Origin: Streptomyces orinoci
Lineage (GTDB): Bacteria > Actinomycetota > Actinomycetes > Streptomycetales > Streptomycetaceae
Reading direction: 5' to 3'
Assembly: GCF_003121295.1 (NCBI RefSeq)
Contig: NZ_PHNC01000029.1
Coordinates: 434,001 to 498,000, forward strand
Length of the DNA: 64,000 nucleotides
The notes under the pieces are model-generated. The model had not been told where the DNA came from and made no database searches. It saw only the letters and a list, made by a program, of their open reading frames with translations. A program made the position numbers and the translations under genes. Positions 52,378 to 61,549 of the stretch are shown here, one piece after another; the stretch's first letter is position 1; every line of letters begins with the position of its first letter.

Positions 52378-53670
52378 TCAGACGGTTCGGACTGGCTCGA
52401 CGAGTACCGTCACAATGCGGTTGCGGCGCCCCGCTGCCGCCTCGGCCGTGAGCCGGAGTGCGGACAGCGTGGGATCGGGACCCGGCGTGGCGAGCGGAAC
52501 CTCCGCCACCGCCCCCGCGATCGGCACCCTGCCCAGCCGCTTGGCCAGCAGGCCCCCGACCGTCTCCACGTCCTCGTCGTCCAGCTCCAGGCCGTACAGC
52601 TCGCCGAGGTCTCCGATGTCCAGCCGGGCGGTCACCCGGTAGCGCTCGTCGCCCAGTTCCTCCACCGGCGGCAGCTCCCGGTCGTACTCGTCGGTGATCT
52701 CGCCGACGATCTCCTCCAGGATGTCCTCGATGGTGACGATGCCGGCCGTACCGCCGTACTCGTCGATCACCACCGCACAGTGCGTCCGCTGCTGCTGCAT
52801 CTCGCGCAGCAGATCGCCCGCGTTCTTGGTGTCCGGCACAAACACCGCCGGCCGCATGGCCGTGGAGACCAGCTCGCTCTCCGCGTCCCGGCTGATATGC
52901 GTCTTACGGGCCAGGTCCTTGAGGTAGACGATGCCGACGATGTCGTCCTCGTTCTCCCCGGTGACCGGGATCCGGGAGAACCCGGAGCGCAGCGCCAGGG
53001 TGAGCGCCTGCCGGATGGTCTTGCCGCGTTCTATGACCACCAGGTCGGTGCGCGGCACCATCACCTCCCGCACCAGGGTGTCGCCCAGCTCGAACACCGA
53101 GTGCACCATCCGGCGCTCGTCGTCCTCGATCAGCGACTCCCGTTCGGCCAGGTCCACCATGGCCCGCAGCTCCGCCTCGGAGGCGAAGGGGCCCATCCGG
53201 AACCCCTTGCCGGGGGTGAGGGCATTGCCCAGCAGGATCAGCAGCCGGGGCACCGGGCCCATGATCCGGGCCAGCGGCAGCAGAACATAGGCGGCCGCGA
53301 TGGCGGTGCCCAGCGGATGCTGGCGGCCGATGGTGCGCGGCGATACGCCGACCGCCACATAGGAGACCAGCACCATCAGCGCCATCGCGGCCAGCAGCGC
53401 CTGCCAGGTCTCGGCGAAGGAGTGCAGACAGACATAGGTGACCAGCACCCCGGCGGCCATCTCGCAGGTGATGCGCACCAGCAGCGCCACATTGAGGTAG
53501 CGGGTGGGGTCCGCGGCCACCGCCATCAGCTTGGCGCCACCACGCCGCCCGGAGCGCAGCACTTCCTCGGCGCCATAGCGGGTGGTCACCGAGAGGCCGG
53601 TCTCGGCGCAGGCGGCCAGCCAGGCCACCATCAGCAGCAGGACCGCGGCGGCGATCAGCTGGCCGGTCAC
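52378..53670 (-). CDS. CNNM/CorC-type hemolysin-family protein
   Basis: 430 residues: a DUF21 transmembrane domain with about four segments (AAAVLLLMVAWLAACAETGLS onward), two CBS domains (VREVMVPRTDLVVIERGKTIRQAL and MQQQRTHCAVVIDEYGGTAGIVTIEDILEEIVGEI), and a CorC/HlyC C-terminal domain (VTARLDIGDLGELYGLEL). Family members act in magnesium or cobalt efflux; hemolysis is a misnomer. GTG 53670 overlaps the ybeY stop by four bases. Confidence 0.93.
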   Translation of the reverse strand: MTGQLIAAAVLLLMVAWLAACAETGLSVTTRYGAEEVLRSGRRGGAKLMAVAADPTRYLNVALLVRITCEMAAGVLVTYVCLHSFAETWQALLAAMALMVLVSYVAVGVSPRTIGRQHPLGTAIAAAYVLLPLARIMGPVPRLLILLGNALTPGKGFRMGPFASEAELRAMVDLAERESLIEDDERRMVHSVFELGDTLVREVMVPRTDLVVIERGKTIRQALTLALRSGFSRIPVTGENEDDIVGIVYLKDLARKTHISRDAESELVSTAMRPAVFVPDTKNAGDLLREMQQQRTHCAVVIDEYGGTAGIVTIEDILEEIVGEITDEYDRELPPVEELGDERYRVTARLDIGDLGELYGLELDDEDVETVGGLLAKRLGRVPIAGAVAEVPLATPGPDPTLSALRLTAEAAAGRRNRIVTVLVEPVRTV

Positions 53671-54164
53671 GTGATCGTCGGAGCCGGGGAGGCCCCTTCG
53701 ATGCCGCGCTCGGCTCGCCAGCCGTCGATGATCGCGGCCTGCAGGCCGAACATCTCGGCCTTCTCGTCGGGCTCCTCGTGGTCGTAGCCCAGCAGGTGCA
53801 GCACTCCATGGACGGTGAGCAGCTGGAGCTCCTCGTCCATGGAGTGCCGGGTCGGCGCCGCCTCGCCCTGCTGCTTGGCGACCTCCGGGCAGAGCACGAT
53901 GTCACCGAGCAGGCCCTGCGGGGGCTCCTCGTCGTCCTTGGCCGGCGGACGCAGCTCGTCCATCGGGAAGGACATCACATCGGTCGGCCCGGGCAGATCC
54001 ATCCACTGGATATGCAGCTGCTCCATCGCTTCGGCGTCAACCACGATGACCGACAGCTCGGAGAGCGGGTGAATGCGCATCCGGGCCAGGGCATAGCGGG
54101 CGACATCGAGGATCGCCTGTTCATCGACCTCGGTGCCGGATTCGTTGTTGACGTCGATCGCCAT
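53667..54164 (-). CDS. ybeY: Endoribonuclease YbeY
   Basis: 165 residues. The zinc motif H3xH5xH is present in HGVLHLLGYDHEEP; also the family block WMDLPGPTDVMSFPMDE and GDIVLCPEVA. YbeY matures the 16S rRNA 3' end and supports ribosome quality control. ATG 54164 (MAIDVNNESGTEVDE) is chosen over an upstream frame extension. It sits between phoH and the CorC-like gene, the standard actinobacterial order. Confidence 0.95.
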   Translation of the reverse strand: MAIDVNNESGTEVDEQAILDVARYALARMRIHPLSELSVIVVDAEAMEQLHIQWMDLPGPTDVMSFPMDELRPPAKDDEEPPQGLLGDIVLCPEVAKQQGEAAPTRHSMDEELQLLTVHGVLHLLGYDHEEPDEKAEMFGLQAAIIDGWRAERGIEGASPAPTIT

Positions 54165-54202
54165 GGTGCTGGGTGGCTCCTGCTTCTCGATCACTGCGCC
54201 GG

Positions 54203-55195
54203 TTACTGCGCGGCGCGGCTGTCGTACCTGTCGTACGCATCGACAATACGGCCCACCAGCTTGTGCCTCACCACATCATTGCTGGTGAGGATGGAGAAGT
54301 GGACGTCGTCCACACCCTGGAGGATCTCCTGGACCTGGCGCAGACCGCTCTTGGTGCCGCCCGGCAGGTCGATCTGGGTGACATCACCCGTGATCACGAT
54401 CTTGGAGTCGAAGCCGAGCCGGGTGAGGAACATCTTCATCTGCTCGGGGCTGGTGTTCTGGGCCTCGTCGAGAATGATGAAGGCGTCATTGAGCGTCCGG
54501 CCGCGCATATAGGCCAGCGGCGCCACCTCGATCGTCCCGGCGGCCATCAGCCTGGGGATGGAGTCGGGGTCGAGCATGTCGTGCAGGGCGTCGTAGAGCG
54601 GCCGCAGATAGGGGTCGATCTTCTCGTAGAGGGTGCCGGGCAGGAAGCCCAGCCGCTCCCCCGCCTCCACCGCGGGCCGGGTCAGGATGATCCGGTTGAC
54701 CTGCTTGGACTGGAGCGCCTGCACCGCCTTGGCCATGGCCAGATAGGTCTTTCCGGTACCGGCGGGGCCGATGCCGAAGACCACGGTGTGCTTGTCGATG
54801 GCGTCCACATAGCGCTTCTGGTTGAGCGTCTTGGGACGGATGGTGCGGCCCCGGCTGGAGAGGATGTTCTGGGTGAGCACCTCGGCAGGCGTCTCGGCCT
54901 GGCTCTCCTCGTCGCGCAGCATGGCGATCGAGCGTTCCACCGCGTCCTCCGTCATCGGCGCACCGGTCCGGAGCACCAGCATCATCTCGTCGAACAGGCG
55001 CTGAACCAGGGCGACTTCATGCTGCTCGCCGGTAGCGCTGACCTCATTGCCGCGGACATGGATGTCCGTGGCCGGAAAAGCCTTCTCGATCACGCGCAGC
55101 AGCGCATCGCCGGAGCCCAGTACGGTCACCATGGGGTGCTTGGCCGGGACGGTGAAGCGGGCCTGTGCCTGCGGTCGTGTGGGTGTCTGAGTCAT
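54203..55195 (-). CDS. phoH: PhoH-family ATPase
   Basis: 330 residues. Walker A GPAGTGKT, Walker B FIILDEAQN, and the PhoH signature blocks LTRPAVEAGERLGFLPG and VVITGDVTQIDLPGGTKSGL. The N-terminal domain before about residue 120 is KH-like. Linked to RNA processing with YbeY. ATG 55195 (MTQTPTRPQAQ). Confidence 0.94.
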   Translation of the reverse strand: MTQTPTRPQAQARFTVPAKHPMVTVLGSGDALLRVIEKAFPATDIHVRGNEVSATGEQHEVALVQRLFDEMMLVLRTGAPMTEDAVERSIAMLRDEESQAETPAEVLTQNILSSRGRTIRPKTLNQKRYVDAIDKHTVVFGIGPAGTGKTYLAMAKAVQALQSKQVNRIILTRPAVEAGERLGFLPGTLYEKIDPYLRPLYDALHDMLDPDSIPRLMAAGTIEVAPLAYMRGRTLNDAFIILDEAQNTSPEQMKMFLTRLGFDSKIVITGDVTQIDLPGGTKSGLRQVQEILQGVDDVHFSILTSNDVVRHKLVGRIVDAYDRYDSRAAQ

Positions 55196-55239
55196 GGGCC
55201 GGCTCTCTGGCCTGCTCAACCCCTCTTTCTCTGTCGAGA

Positions 55240-55259
55240 ACCCTGGATGACTCCAGGGT
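55240..55259. promoter_or_regulatory. Inverted repeat upstream of phoH
   Basis: ACCCTGGA-TGAC-TCCAGGGT, eight-base perfect arms, 44 bases upstream of the phoH start. It may be an operator, or a terminator for the kinase gene transcribed toward it. Confidence 0.4.
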
Positions 55260-55310
55260 ACGACGCCCTCCGGGCCCCCTCCGAGGGGTTTTACGAGCCG
55301 GGGCCGCCCC

Positions 55311-55355
55311 CGCACGGATCCGGTTACCGCCCCCGCAGGGATCCGGCTACCGCCC
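55311..55355 (+). repeat. Two tandem 22-bp units at the kinase 3' end
   Basis: CGCACGGATCCGGTTACCGC and CGCAGGGATCCGGCTACCGC recur with period 23. The second unit spans the kinase stop codon (55347-55349), so it may have altered the C-terminus. Confidence 0.5.
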
Positions 55356-56516
55356 GCGGAAGCCCAGTGTCGGCACCGCCCGCCGCAGCGGCCAGGGCCG
55401 GGCCGCCGAGGGCAGCACCCCGTCCAGGAAGGAGTAGCGGCGCAGCGCGTCCCCGGCCTGGTCGTCATAGGAGCGCAGGTGCTGCCACCAGGCGGCGATC
55501 TCCACCCAGCCGGGGGCGGAGAGCGAGCCGCCGAACTCCTGGACGGAGAGGGCCGAGGTCAGACAGGCGAAGGCCAGCCGGTCGGGCAGCGGCCAGTCGG
55601 CCAGGGTGCCGGTGACAAAGGCGGCCACAAAGACATCCCCGGCGCCGGTGGGGTCCAGGGCCTCCACATTGATCGCCGGTACCTCGGCGGTCTCCCCGGT
55701 GCGCGAGTCGGCCGCGTACGCCCCCTTCTCCCCCATGGTCACCACGGCCAGCGGCACCCGCTCGGCCAGCGCCCGGGCCGCGGCCCGCGGGCAGTCGGTG
55801 CGGGTGTAGCGCATGGCCTCCTCGGCGTTGGGCAGAAAAGCCTCGCAGTGCTCCAGGCCGGCCAGGTCGTCAGGATCCCAGCGGCCGGTGTCGTCCCAGC
55901 CCACATCGGCGAAGACCCGGCTGCCGCGCCGGGCCGCCCTGGCGATCCACTCCTCCCGTTTGCCGGGCTCCAGCAGGGCCACCGCGGCCCGGGCCGGGCC
56001 GGGGCACTCGGGTCTGGGCGTCTCGGGCGCCTGGTGGCCGTGCGAGACCATGGTGCGCTCGCCCTCATAGGCCATGGAGACGGTGACCGGAGAGTGCCAG
56101 CCGGGCACCACCCGGGACTGGCTGAGGTCGATGCCCTCGCCCCGGGAGAGCGCCTCCCAGCAGTACTCGCCGTACATATCGTCGCCGAAGGCGGCGGCCA
56201 GCGAGGTGCGCAGGCCCAGCCGGGCCAGCGCGGTGGCCATATTGGCGATGCCGCCGGGGCTGGAGCCCATGCCCCGGGCCCAGGACTCGGTGCCGCGCAC
56301 CGGGGCGGAGTCCAGGCCGGTGAAGATGATGTCCAGGAAGACGGTTCCGGTGAGGAAGACATCGGTGGCCGGATCGTCCCCGGAGCGGACCTCGGCGAGC
56401 GGGTCGAGGACCGGTGCCGCACCCTCGAAGGCGGGCTGCGCGGGCTCCCGGCACACGGGCGAGGGCCCTTGGCACGAGGAAGCGGAAGAGGAAGCGGAAG
56501 AGGACGGATTCGGCAT
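55347..56516 (-). CDS. PfkB-family carbohydrate kinase
   Basis: 389 residues. A Ser-rich, low-complexity N-terminus (PNPSSSASSSASSCQG) of about 50 residues precedes the kinase core: VFLDIIFTGLDSAPVRGTE, the substrate loop GSSPGGIANMATALARLGL, and the ATP/catalytic motif DPTGAGDVFVAAFV. Phosphorylates a sugar or nucleoside; specificity open. ATG 56516 is a distant start; a shorter form beginning nearer GTVFLD cannot be excluded. Divergent from the GH4 gene, suggesting a joint sugar pathway. Confidence 0.87.
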   Translation of the reverse strand: MPNPSSSASSSASSCQGPSPVCREPAQPAFEGAAPVLDPLAEVRSGDDPATDVFLTGTVFLDIIFTGLDSAPVRGTESWARGMGSSPGGIANMATALARLGLRTSLAAAFGDDMYGEYCWEALSRGEGIDLSQSRVVPGWHSPVTVSMAYEGERTMVSHGHQAPETPRPECPGPARAAVALLEPGKREEWIARAARRGSRVFADVGWDDTGRWDPDDLAGLEHCEAFLPNAEEAMRYTRTDCPRAAARALAERVPLAVVTMGEKGAYAADSRTGETAEVPAINVEALDPTGAGDVFVAAFVTGTLADWPLPDRLAFACLTSALSVQEFGGSLSAPGWVEIAAWWQHLRSYDDQAGDALRRYSFLDGVLPSAARPWPLRRAVPTLGFRGR

Positions 56517-56585
56517 CTGGGCTCGTGGCTCCTCTCGCGGATGCGGTTCCGGACAGTCTGCCCGATGCTGCGGTACGTTCCGGCC

Positions 56586-57908
56586 ATGAGGCTGACAATT
56601 CTCGGCGGCGGTGGTTTCCGGGTGCCCCTGGTCCACCGGGCTCTGCTGGACGACGCGCGGCGCGACGCGCCGGGTCGCGTCACCGAACTCGTGCTCTATG
56701 ACACGGATTCGACCCGTGCTGATGTGATCTCCTCGGTGCTGGCGGCCCAGGAGCAAGGGGTGCCGGGCGCGCCCTCGGTAAGAATCGCCCGCACCCTGCA
56801 ACAGGCCCTGGGCGGGGCCGACTTCGTATTCTCGGCGATCAGAGTGGGGGGCACCGCGGGACGCGCCCGGGATGAACGGATCGCCCTGGGCGAGGGGGTG
56901 TTGGGCCAGGAGACGGTGGGCGCCGGCGGGGTGCTCTACGGGCTGCGGACCGTACCGGTGGCCATGGAGATCGCCGAACTGGTGGCGGAACGGGCCCCGG
57001 ACGCCTGGGTCATCAACTTCACCAATCCGGCCGGGATGGTGACCGAGGCGATGTCCTCGGTGCTGGGCGACCGGGTGATCGGGATCTGTGACTCCCCGGT
57101 GGGCCTGGTGCGCCGCGCCGCCCGGGCGGCGGGCATCGACGCCGAGCTGGCCGAATACGACTATCTCGGGCTCAACCACCTCGGCTGGCTGCGGTCGTTG
57201 CGCCATGACGGCCGTGAACTGCTGCCCGGTCTGCTGGCGGACGACGCGGCGCTGGCCGGCATCGAGGAGGGCAAGCTCTTCGGCGGCCGCTGGCTGCGGG
57301 CGCTGGGTGCGCTGCCCAATGAGTATCTGCACTACTACTACTTCCGCCGGGAGACCCTCGCGGCCGCCCGGCAGGCCGCGCAGACCCGGGGGGAGTTCCT
57401 CCAGGAGCAGCAGGGCGGCTTCTTCACCGCGGCGGCCGCCGACCCCGAGCGCGCCCATGAGCTCTGGGAGCGCGCCCGGCTCCAGCGCGAGGAGACCTAT
57501 ATGGCCGACAGCCGGGCGGCCAGCGGCGGCTGGCAGCGCGACTCCTGTGACCTGGAGGGCGGCGGCTACGACCGGGTGGCGCTGGCGCTGATGCGGGCGG
57601 TGTCCCGGGATGAGCGCACCCGGCTGATCCTCAATGTCCGCAATGGCGGCGTCGTCCCGGAGCTGGACCATGAGGCGGTCATCGAGACGGTCTGCGAGGT
57701 GAGCGCCAAGGGCGCCCAGCCGCTGCCCGGCGCCCCTTTGCGGGAGGACCAGCTGGGGCTGATGTTCCAGCTCAAGGCGGTGGAACGGGCCGTGATCGAG
57801 GCGGCCTTGGGCCAGGACCAGGACCTGGCGCTAAGGGCCCTGGCGCTGCATCCGCTGGTGGACTCCCCAGCGGTGGCCGCCCGCATTCTCGACCGAGCGG
57901 TGGCGTGA
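56586..57908 (+). CDS. GH4-family 6-phospho-glycosidase
   Basis: 440 residues. N-terminal NAD-binding ILGGGGFRVP, the GH4 blocks NFTNPAGMVTEAM, metal-ligand Cys in GICDSPVGL, and the His ligand in LNHLGW. GH4 enzymes need NAD and Mn(II) and cleave phosphorylated disaccharides by an oxidative elimination. ATG 56586. Together with the divergent PfkB kinase it suggests use of a phosphorylated or phosphorylatable glycoside, though no PTS gene is nearby. Confidence 0.92.
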   Translation: MRLTILGGGGFRVPLVHRALLDDARRDAPGRVTELVLYDTDSTRADVISSVLAAQEQGVPGAPSVRIARTLQQALGGADFVFSAIRVGGTAGRARDERIALGEGVLGQETVGAGGVLYGLRTVPVAMEIAELVAERAPDAWVINFTNPAGMVTEAMSSVLGDRVIGICDSPVGLVRRAARAAGIDAELAEYDYLGLNHLGWLRSLRHDGRELLPGLLADDAALAGIEEGKLFGGRWLRALGALPNEYLHYYYFRRETLAAARQAAQTRGEFLQEQQGGFFTAAAADPERAHELWERARLQREETYMADSRAASGGWQRDSCDLEGGGYDRVALALMRAVSRDERTRLILNVRNGGVVPELDHEAVIETVCEVSAKGAQPLPGAPLREDQLGLMFQLKAVERAVIEAALGQDQDLALRALALHPLVDSPAVAARILDRAVA

Positions 57909-57988
57909 GAAGAGTGACATTGACCGGGTGCGGCGCCAAGCCCTAGCTTTCGCGCTGCACCCACCTTTGCTTATCAGGAGCTGACACG

Positions 57989-58765
57989 TTGTCTACGCGC
58001 GTCCGTATCGCCGCAGCCACCGCCGCCCTCGCCGTCGGGGCCGGCCTGTACGCCGCCGGGGCGGCCACCGCCGGCCACTCGGTCCCGGTCACCGACAAGG
58101 AGATCCCGAACCTCACCCAGGTCCAGGACAAGATCAAGGCGTACTACGGCGACACCGTGGACTCCAAGGGCCGGCACTGGGCGTCCGCCAACAGCAACTA
58201 CGCCAAGCAGGTCGAAGGCGTGGAGGCCAAGGCCAAGCAGCAGCTGGAGCAGGTCGTCAAGAACGCCAAGCACAACAAGGTCAAGCCGGCCATTGTGCTG
58301 GACGTGGACGACACCACGCTGCTCACCTACAACTACGAGCTCCAGCAGGGCTTCGCCTTCACCCCGCAGTCCCAGGACGCGTACCTGAAGTCCACCGACA
58401 TGCCGGCCGTCTTCGGCATGCCCAAGCTGGTCAACTGGGCGCAGTCCAAGGGCATCACGGTCTTCTATGTCACCGGCCGGGACGAGCACCAGCGGGCCTG
58501 GAGCGTGCGCAACCTGAAGAACGCGGGCTACAAGCCGGTGGCCGACCGGGCCCACTTCTTCCTGAAGAACAAGAAGACCCCGCCGGCCTACCTGGCGTGC
58601 GGTGCCAAGTGCACCACCATCGAGTACAAGTCGGGCACCCGCAAGCACATCGAGTCCGAGGGCTACCGCATCGTCGCCAACTTCGGCGACCAGTACAGCG
58701 ACCTCAAGGGCGGCTACAGCGAGCGCACTTACAAGCTGCCGAACCCGATGTACTACCTGCCGTAA
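57989..58765 (+). CDS. Secreted HAD-type acid phosphatase
   Basis: 258 residues. A signal peptide of about 29 residues (STRVRIAAATAALAVGAGLY, cleavage near ATAGH) is followed by a class B-like HAD domain: catalytic VLDVDDTTLLTYNY (nucleophile Asp and acid Asp), FYVTGRDEHQR, and ANFGDQYSDL for the metal site. Secreted phosphomonoesterase. TTG 57989 has AGGAG eight bases upstream. Confidence 0.9.
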   Translation: MSTRVRIAAATAALAVGAGLYAAGAATAGHSVPVTDKEIPNLTQVQDKIKAYYGDTVDSKGRHWASANSNYAKQVEGVEAKAKQQLEQVVKNAKHNKVKPAIVLDVDDTTLLTYNYELQQGFAFTPQSQDAYLKSTDMPAVFGMPKLVNWAQSKGITVFYVTGRDEHQRAWSVRNLKNAGYKPVADRAHFFLKNKKTPPAYLACGAKCTTIEYKSGTRKHIESEGYRIVANFGDQYSDLKGGYSERTYKLPNPMYYLP

Positions 58766-58783
58766 CCGGGTGCCCCGGTTTCG

Positions 58784-58806
58784 GGGCGCCCCCCTCAGGG
58801 GCGCCC
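58784..58806. terminator. Bidirectional hairpin after acid phosphatase
   Basis: Nine-base arms GGGCGCCCC and GGGGCGCCC, five-base loop; the right arm runs into the rnz stop codon. Convergent genes on both sides. Confidence 0.65.
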
Positions 58807-59714
58807 TACGCCCGCTTGGGGACCGGCACCGTCATAAGGTCCCGGGCGACGGTCAGTTCGCCCGCGAACCCAGCCGCCCGGGCCTGCCGCTCGAAGATCT
58901 CCGGGTCGTCATAGCGCTGCGAGAAGTGCGTCAGCACCAGATGCCGGACGCCCGACTCGGCCGCCACCCGGGCCGCCTGGCCCGCCGTGAGGTGGCCGTG
59001 CTCGGTGGCCAGCACCCGGTCCTCGTCGGTGAAGGTGGACTCGATCACCAAGAGGTCGCAGCCCTCGGCCAGTTCGAAGACGCCCTCGCAGAGCCGGGTG
59101 TCCATGATGAAGGCGAAGCGCTGGCCGCGCCGCTCCTCGCTCACCTGGTCAAGGGTGACGCCGCCCAGCGAGCCCTGGCGCTGGAGCCGGCCGATGTCCG
59201 GCCCGGCGATGCCGAGTTCGGCCAGCCGCTCGGGGAGCATCCGCCGGCCGTCCGGCTCCACCAGACGGTAGCCATAGGACTCCACCGGATGCGACAGCCG
59301 CCGGGCACTCAGCTCATACCCCTTGGTACGGGCCAGCATCTGCCGCTCGCCGGAGACCGGCTCGGGCGCCAGCTTGACCATCTCCTTGTAGGCGGTGGCA
59401 TAGCGCAGCCGCTCGAAGAAGCGCCGGCCGCTGGCCGGGTAGTGCGCGGTGACCGGGTGCGGCACCCGGTCAAGATTGATCCGCTGGATCACCCCGGCCA
59501 GCCCCAGTGAGTGGTCGCCATGGAAGTGGGTGACACAAATCCGGTTGAGGTCATGGGCCGCCACCCCGGCGCGCAGCATCTGCCGCTGGGTGCCCTCGCC
59601 GGGATCGAACAGCAGGCCCTCGCCGTCCCAGCGCAGCACATAGCCGTTGTGGTTGCGGTGGCGGGTGGGCACCTGGCTGGCGGTGCCCAGGATCACCAGT
59701 TCACGGACGGACAA
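58806..59714 (-). CDS. rnz: Ribonuclease Z
   Basis: 302 residues, metallo-beta-lactamase fold that trims tRNA 3' ends. Motif THFHGDHSLGL gives the HxHxDH metal site; further ligands in FIMDTRL and LTHFSQRY; exosite-like stretch around residues 155-190. TTG 59714 starts MSVRELVILG, six bases after the HIT gene stop, so the pair is one unit. Confidence 0.94.
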   Translation of the reverse strand: MSVRELVILGTASQVPTRHRNHNGYVLRWDGEGLLFDPGEGTQRQMLRAGVAAHDLNRICVTHFHGDHSLGLAGVIQRINLDRVPHPVTAHYPASGRRFFERLRYATAYKEMVKLAPEPVSGERQMLARTKGYELSARRLSHPVESYGYRLVEPDGRRMLPERLAELGIAGPDIGRLQRQGSLGGVTLDQVSEERRGQRFAFIMDTRLCEGVFELAEGCDLLVIESTFTDEDRVLATEHGHLTAGQAARVAAESGVRHLVLTHFSQRYDDPEIFERQARAAGFAGELTVARDLMTVPVPKRA

Positions 59715-59719
59715 GGCGA

Positions 59720-60079
59720 CTACCCGGGCGGCCAGTTGAGCCCGCGCCCGCCGAGCACATGCAGGTGGGCGTGGAAGACGGTCTGCCCGGCGCCGGAACC
59801 GGTGTTGAAGACGACCCGGTAGCCCTTCTCGGCCACGCCCTCCAGGGCGGCGATCTCGCCGGACTCACGCAGTATGTCCGCGATCACCTGGGGCTCGGCG
59901 GCGGCCAGCGAGGCGGCGTCGGGGTGGTGCACCTTGGGGATCACCAGGACATGGGTGGGCGCCTGGGGGTTGATGTCGCGGAACGCGACGGTGGTCTCGG
60001 TCTCCCGGACGACGGTCGCCGGCACCTCCCCCGCGACAATCTTGCAGAACAGGCAGTCCGCCTGCGGTTCTCCCGCCAC
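59720..60079 (-). CDS. HIT-family (HinT-like) hydrolase
   Basis: 119 residues. CLFCKIVAGEVPATVV at the N-terminus and the histidine triad HAHLHVLGG near the C-terminus. HinT enzymes hydrolyse AMP-lysine-type phosphoramidates. GTG 60079. Immediately upstream of rnz. Confidence 0.94.
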   Translation of the reverse strand: MAGEPQADCLFCKIVAGEVPATVVRETETTVAFRDINPQAPTHVLVIPKVHHPDAASLAAAEPQVIADILRESGEIAALEGVAEKGYRVVFNTGSGAGQTVFHAHLHVLGGRGLNWPPG

Positions 60080-60160
60080 CGCTCAGCTCCTTAAAGGGTC
60101 GTCGGCTCACTGTTTATGCGGATGTTACCGGGCAGGGCCCCAGGCCCCGGCAGAGGTATT

Positions 60161-60188
60161 TGTGAAACAAGGTTTTATAGGTTTCACA
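60161..60188. promoter_or_regulatory. Inverted repeat upstream of the glycan operon
   Basis: TGTGAAAC and GTTTCACA around 12 AT-rich bases (AAGGTTTTATAG). It is 104 bases upstream of the first operon gene and 81 upstream of the HIT gene. Candidate operator; regulator unknown. Confidence 0.55.
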
Positions 60189-60292
60189 CCCAAGCTTCAC
60201 CTTCCCCCCTTACTCTCTCCTTGGGGGAACGCGCGTACAGGGGAGCGCGTGTGTGATGCCCCGGCGTGCCGGGGCAGTTCCAAGGGGGGCCG

Positions 60293-61549
60293 TTGTTCAT
60301 CTCCGCCGTTGTCTGTCTGGTGTCACTGGCCCTGTTCTGGATGGCGGCCTTCACCCTCTGGTGGCAGATGCACGCCTGGCGCACTCCCGAGACGCTGGCC
60401 GCCACCCGCTTCCATCCGCCCAGCGGCGAGGGGGCGTTGAGCTTCTCGCTGCTGGTCCCGGCCCGCCATGAACAGGCCGTGCTGGAGCACACCGTCAACC
60501 GGCTGCTGGAGTCCACCCATGGCGACTTCGAAGTGCTGGTGATCATCGGTCATGACGACCCGGAGACCGCCGAGGTCGCCCGGCGGGTGGCCGCCACCGC
60601 GCCGGACCGGGTGCGGGTGATCACGGACACCCATGAGAAGAAGAACAAGCCCAAGGCGCTCAACACCGCGCTGCCGCACTGCCGGGGCGAGGTGGTGGGC
60701 GTCTTCGACGCCGAGGACCAGGTCCACCCGGAGCTGCTCAGCCATGTCGATCACGCCTTCCGCTCCACCGGGGCGGATGTGGTGCAGGGCGGCGTCCAGC
60801 TGATCAACTTCCACTCCAGCTGGTACAGCCTGCGCAACTGCCTGGAGTATTTCTTCTGGTTCCGCAGCCGGCTGCATCTGCACGCGGCCAAGGGCTTTAT
60901 CCCGCTGGGCGGCAACACCGTCTTCGTCCGCACCGAGGTGCTGCGCGAGGCCGGCGGCTGGGATCCCGACTGCCTTGCCGAGGACTGCGATCTGGGGGTG
61001 CGGCTGTCCAGCCGGGGCAAGCGGGTGGTGGTCGCCTATGACTCGGAGATGGTCACCCGGGAGGAGACCCCCGGCAGCCTGATGAGCCTGCTCAAACAGC
61101 GAACCCGCTGGAACCAGGGCTTCCTTCAGGTCTACCGCAAGCGGGACTGGCGCCAACTGCCCAGCCTGCCGCAGCGGATGCTGGCCCGCTACACCCTGAT
61201 GACGCCCTTTATGCAGGCGTTCACCGGCGTCATCATCCCCATCGACATCGGCATAGCGCTGCTGCCCGATGTGCCGGTGGGGGTCACCATCGTGGCCTTC
61301 CTGCCCGCCATCACCGCCCTGGTCACCTTCGCCTTCGAGGTTGTCGGGCTGCATGACTTCGGCGTCCAGTACGGGCTGCGGGTACGGCCGGTGCACTACG
61401 CCAAGCTGGTGGCCGGCGGCCCCTTCTACCAGTTGCTGCTCGCCGGGGCCGCGGTGCGCGCGGTCTGGCGGGAGCAGCGCGGCCGCAGTGACTGGGAGCT
61501 CACCCGGCATGTGGGCGCACACCTCACCGGCGAGGATGTGCCCGCGTGA
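60293..61549 (+). CDS. Membrane glycosyltransferase family 2 (processive type)
   Basis: 418 residues. One N-terminal membrane helix (AVVCLVSLALFWMAAFTLW), a GT-A domain with LLVPARHE, VGVFDAEDQVHP (metal-binding acidic residues), the acceptor-site LAEDCDLGVRL, and the processive-type KQRTRWNQGF, then three or so C-terminal helices. Resembles cellulose/hyaluronan-synthase-like enzymes. TTG 60293 directly follows AAGGGGGG; a GTG at 60266 is possible. First gene of the operon. Confidence 0.87.
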   Translation: MFISAVVCLVSLALFWMAAFTLWWQMHAWRTPETLAATRFHPPSGEGALSFSLLVPARHEQAVLEHTVNRLLESTHGDFEVLVIIGHDDPETAEVARRVAATAPDRVRVITDTHEKKNKPKALNTALPHCRGEVVGVFDAEDQVHPELLSHVDHAFRSTGADVVQGGVQLINFHSSWYSLRNCLEYFFWFRSRLHLHAAKGFIPLGGNTVFVRTEVLREAGGWDPDCLAEDCDLGVRLSSRGKRVVVAYDSEMVTREETPGSLMSLLKQRTRWNQGFLQVYRKRDWRQLPSLPQRMLARYTLMTPFMQAFTGVIIPIDIGIALLPDVPVGVTIVAFLPAITALVTFAFEVVGLHDFGVQYGLRVRPVHYAKLVAGGPFYQLLLAGAAVRAVWREQRGRSDWELTRHVGAHLTGEDVPA

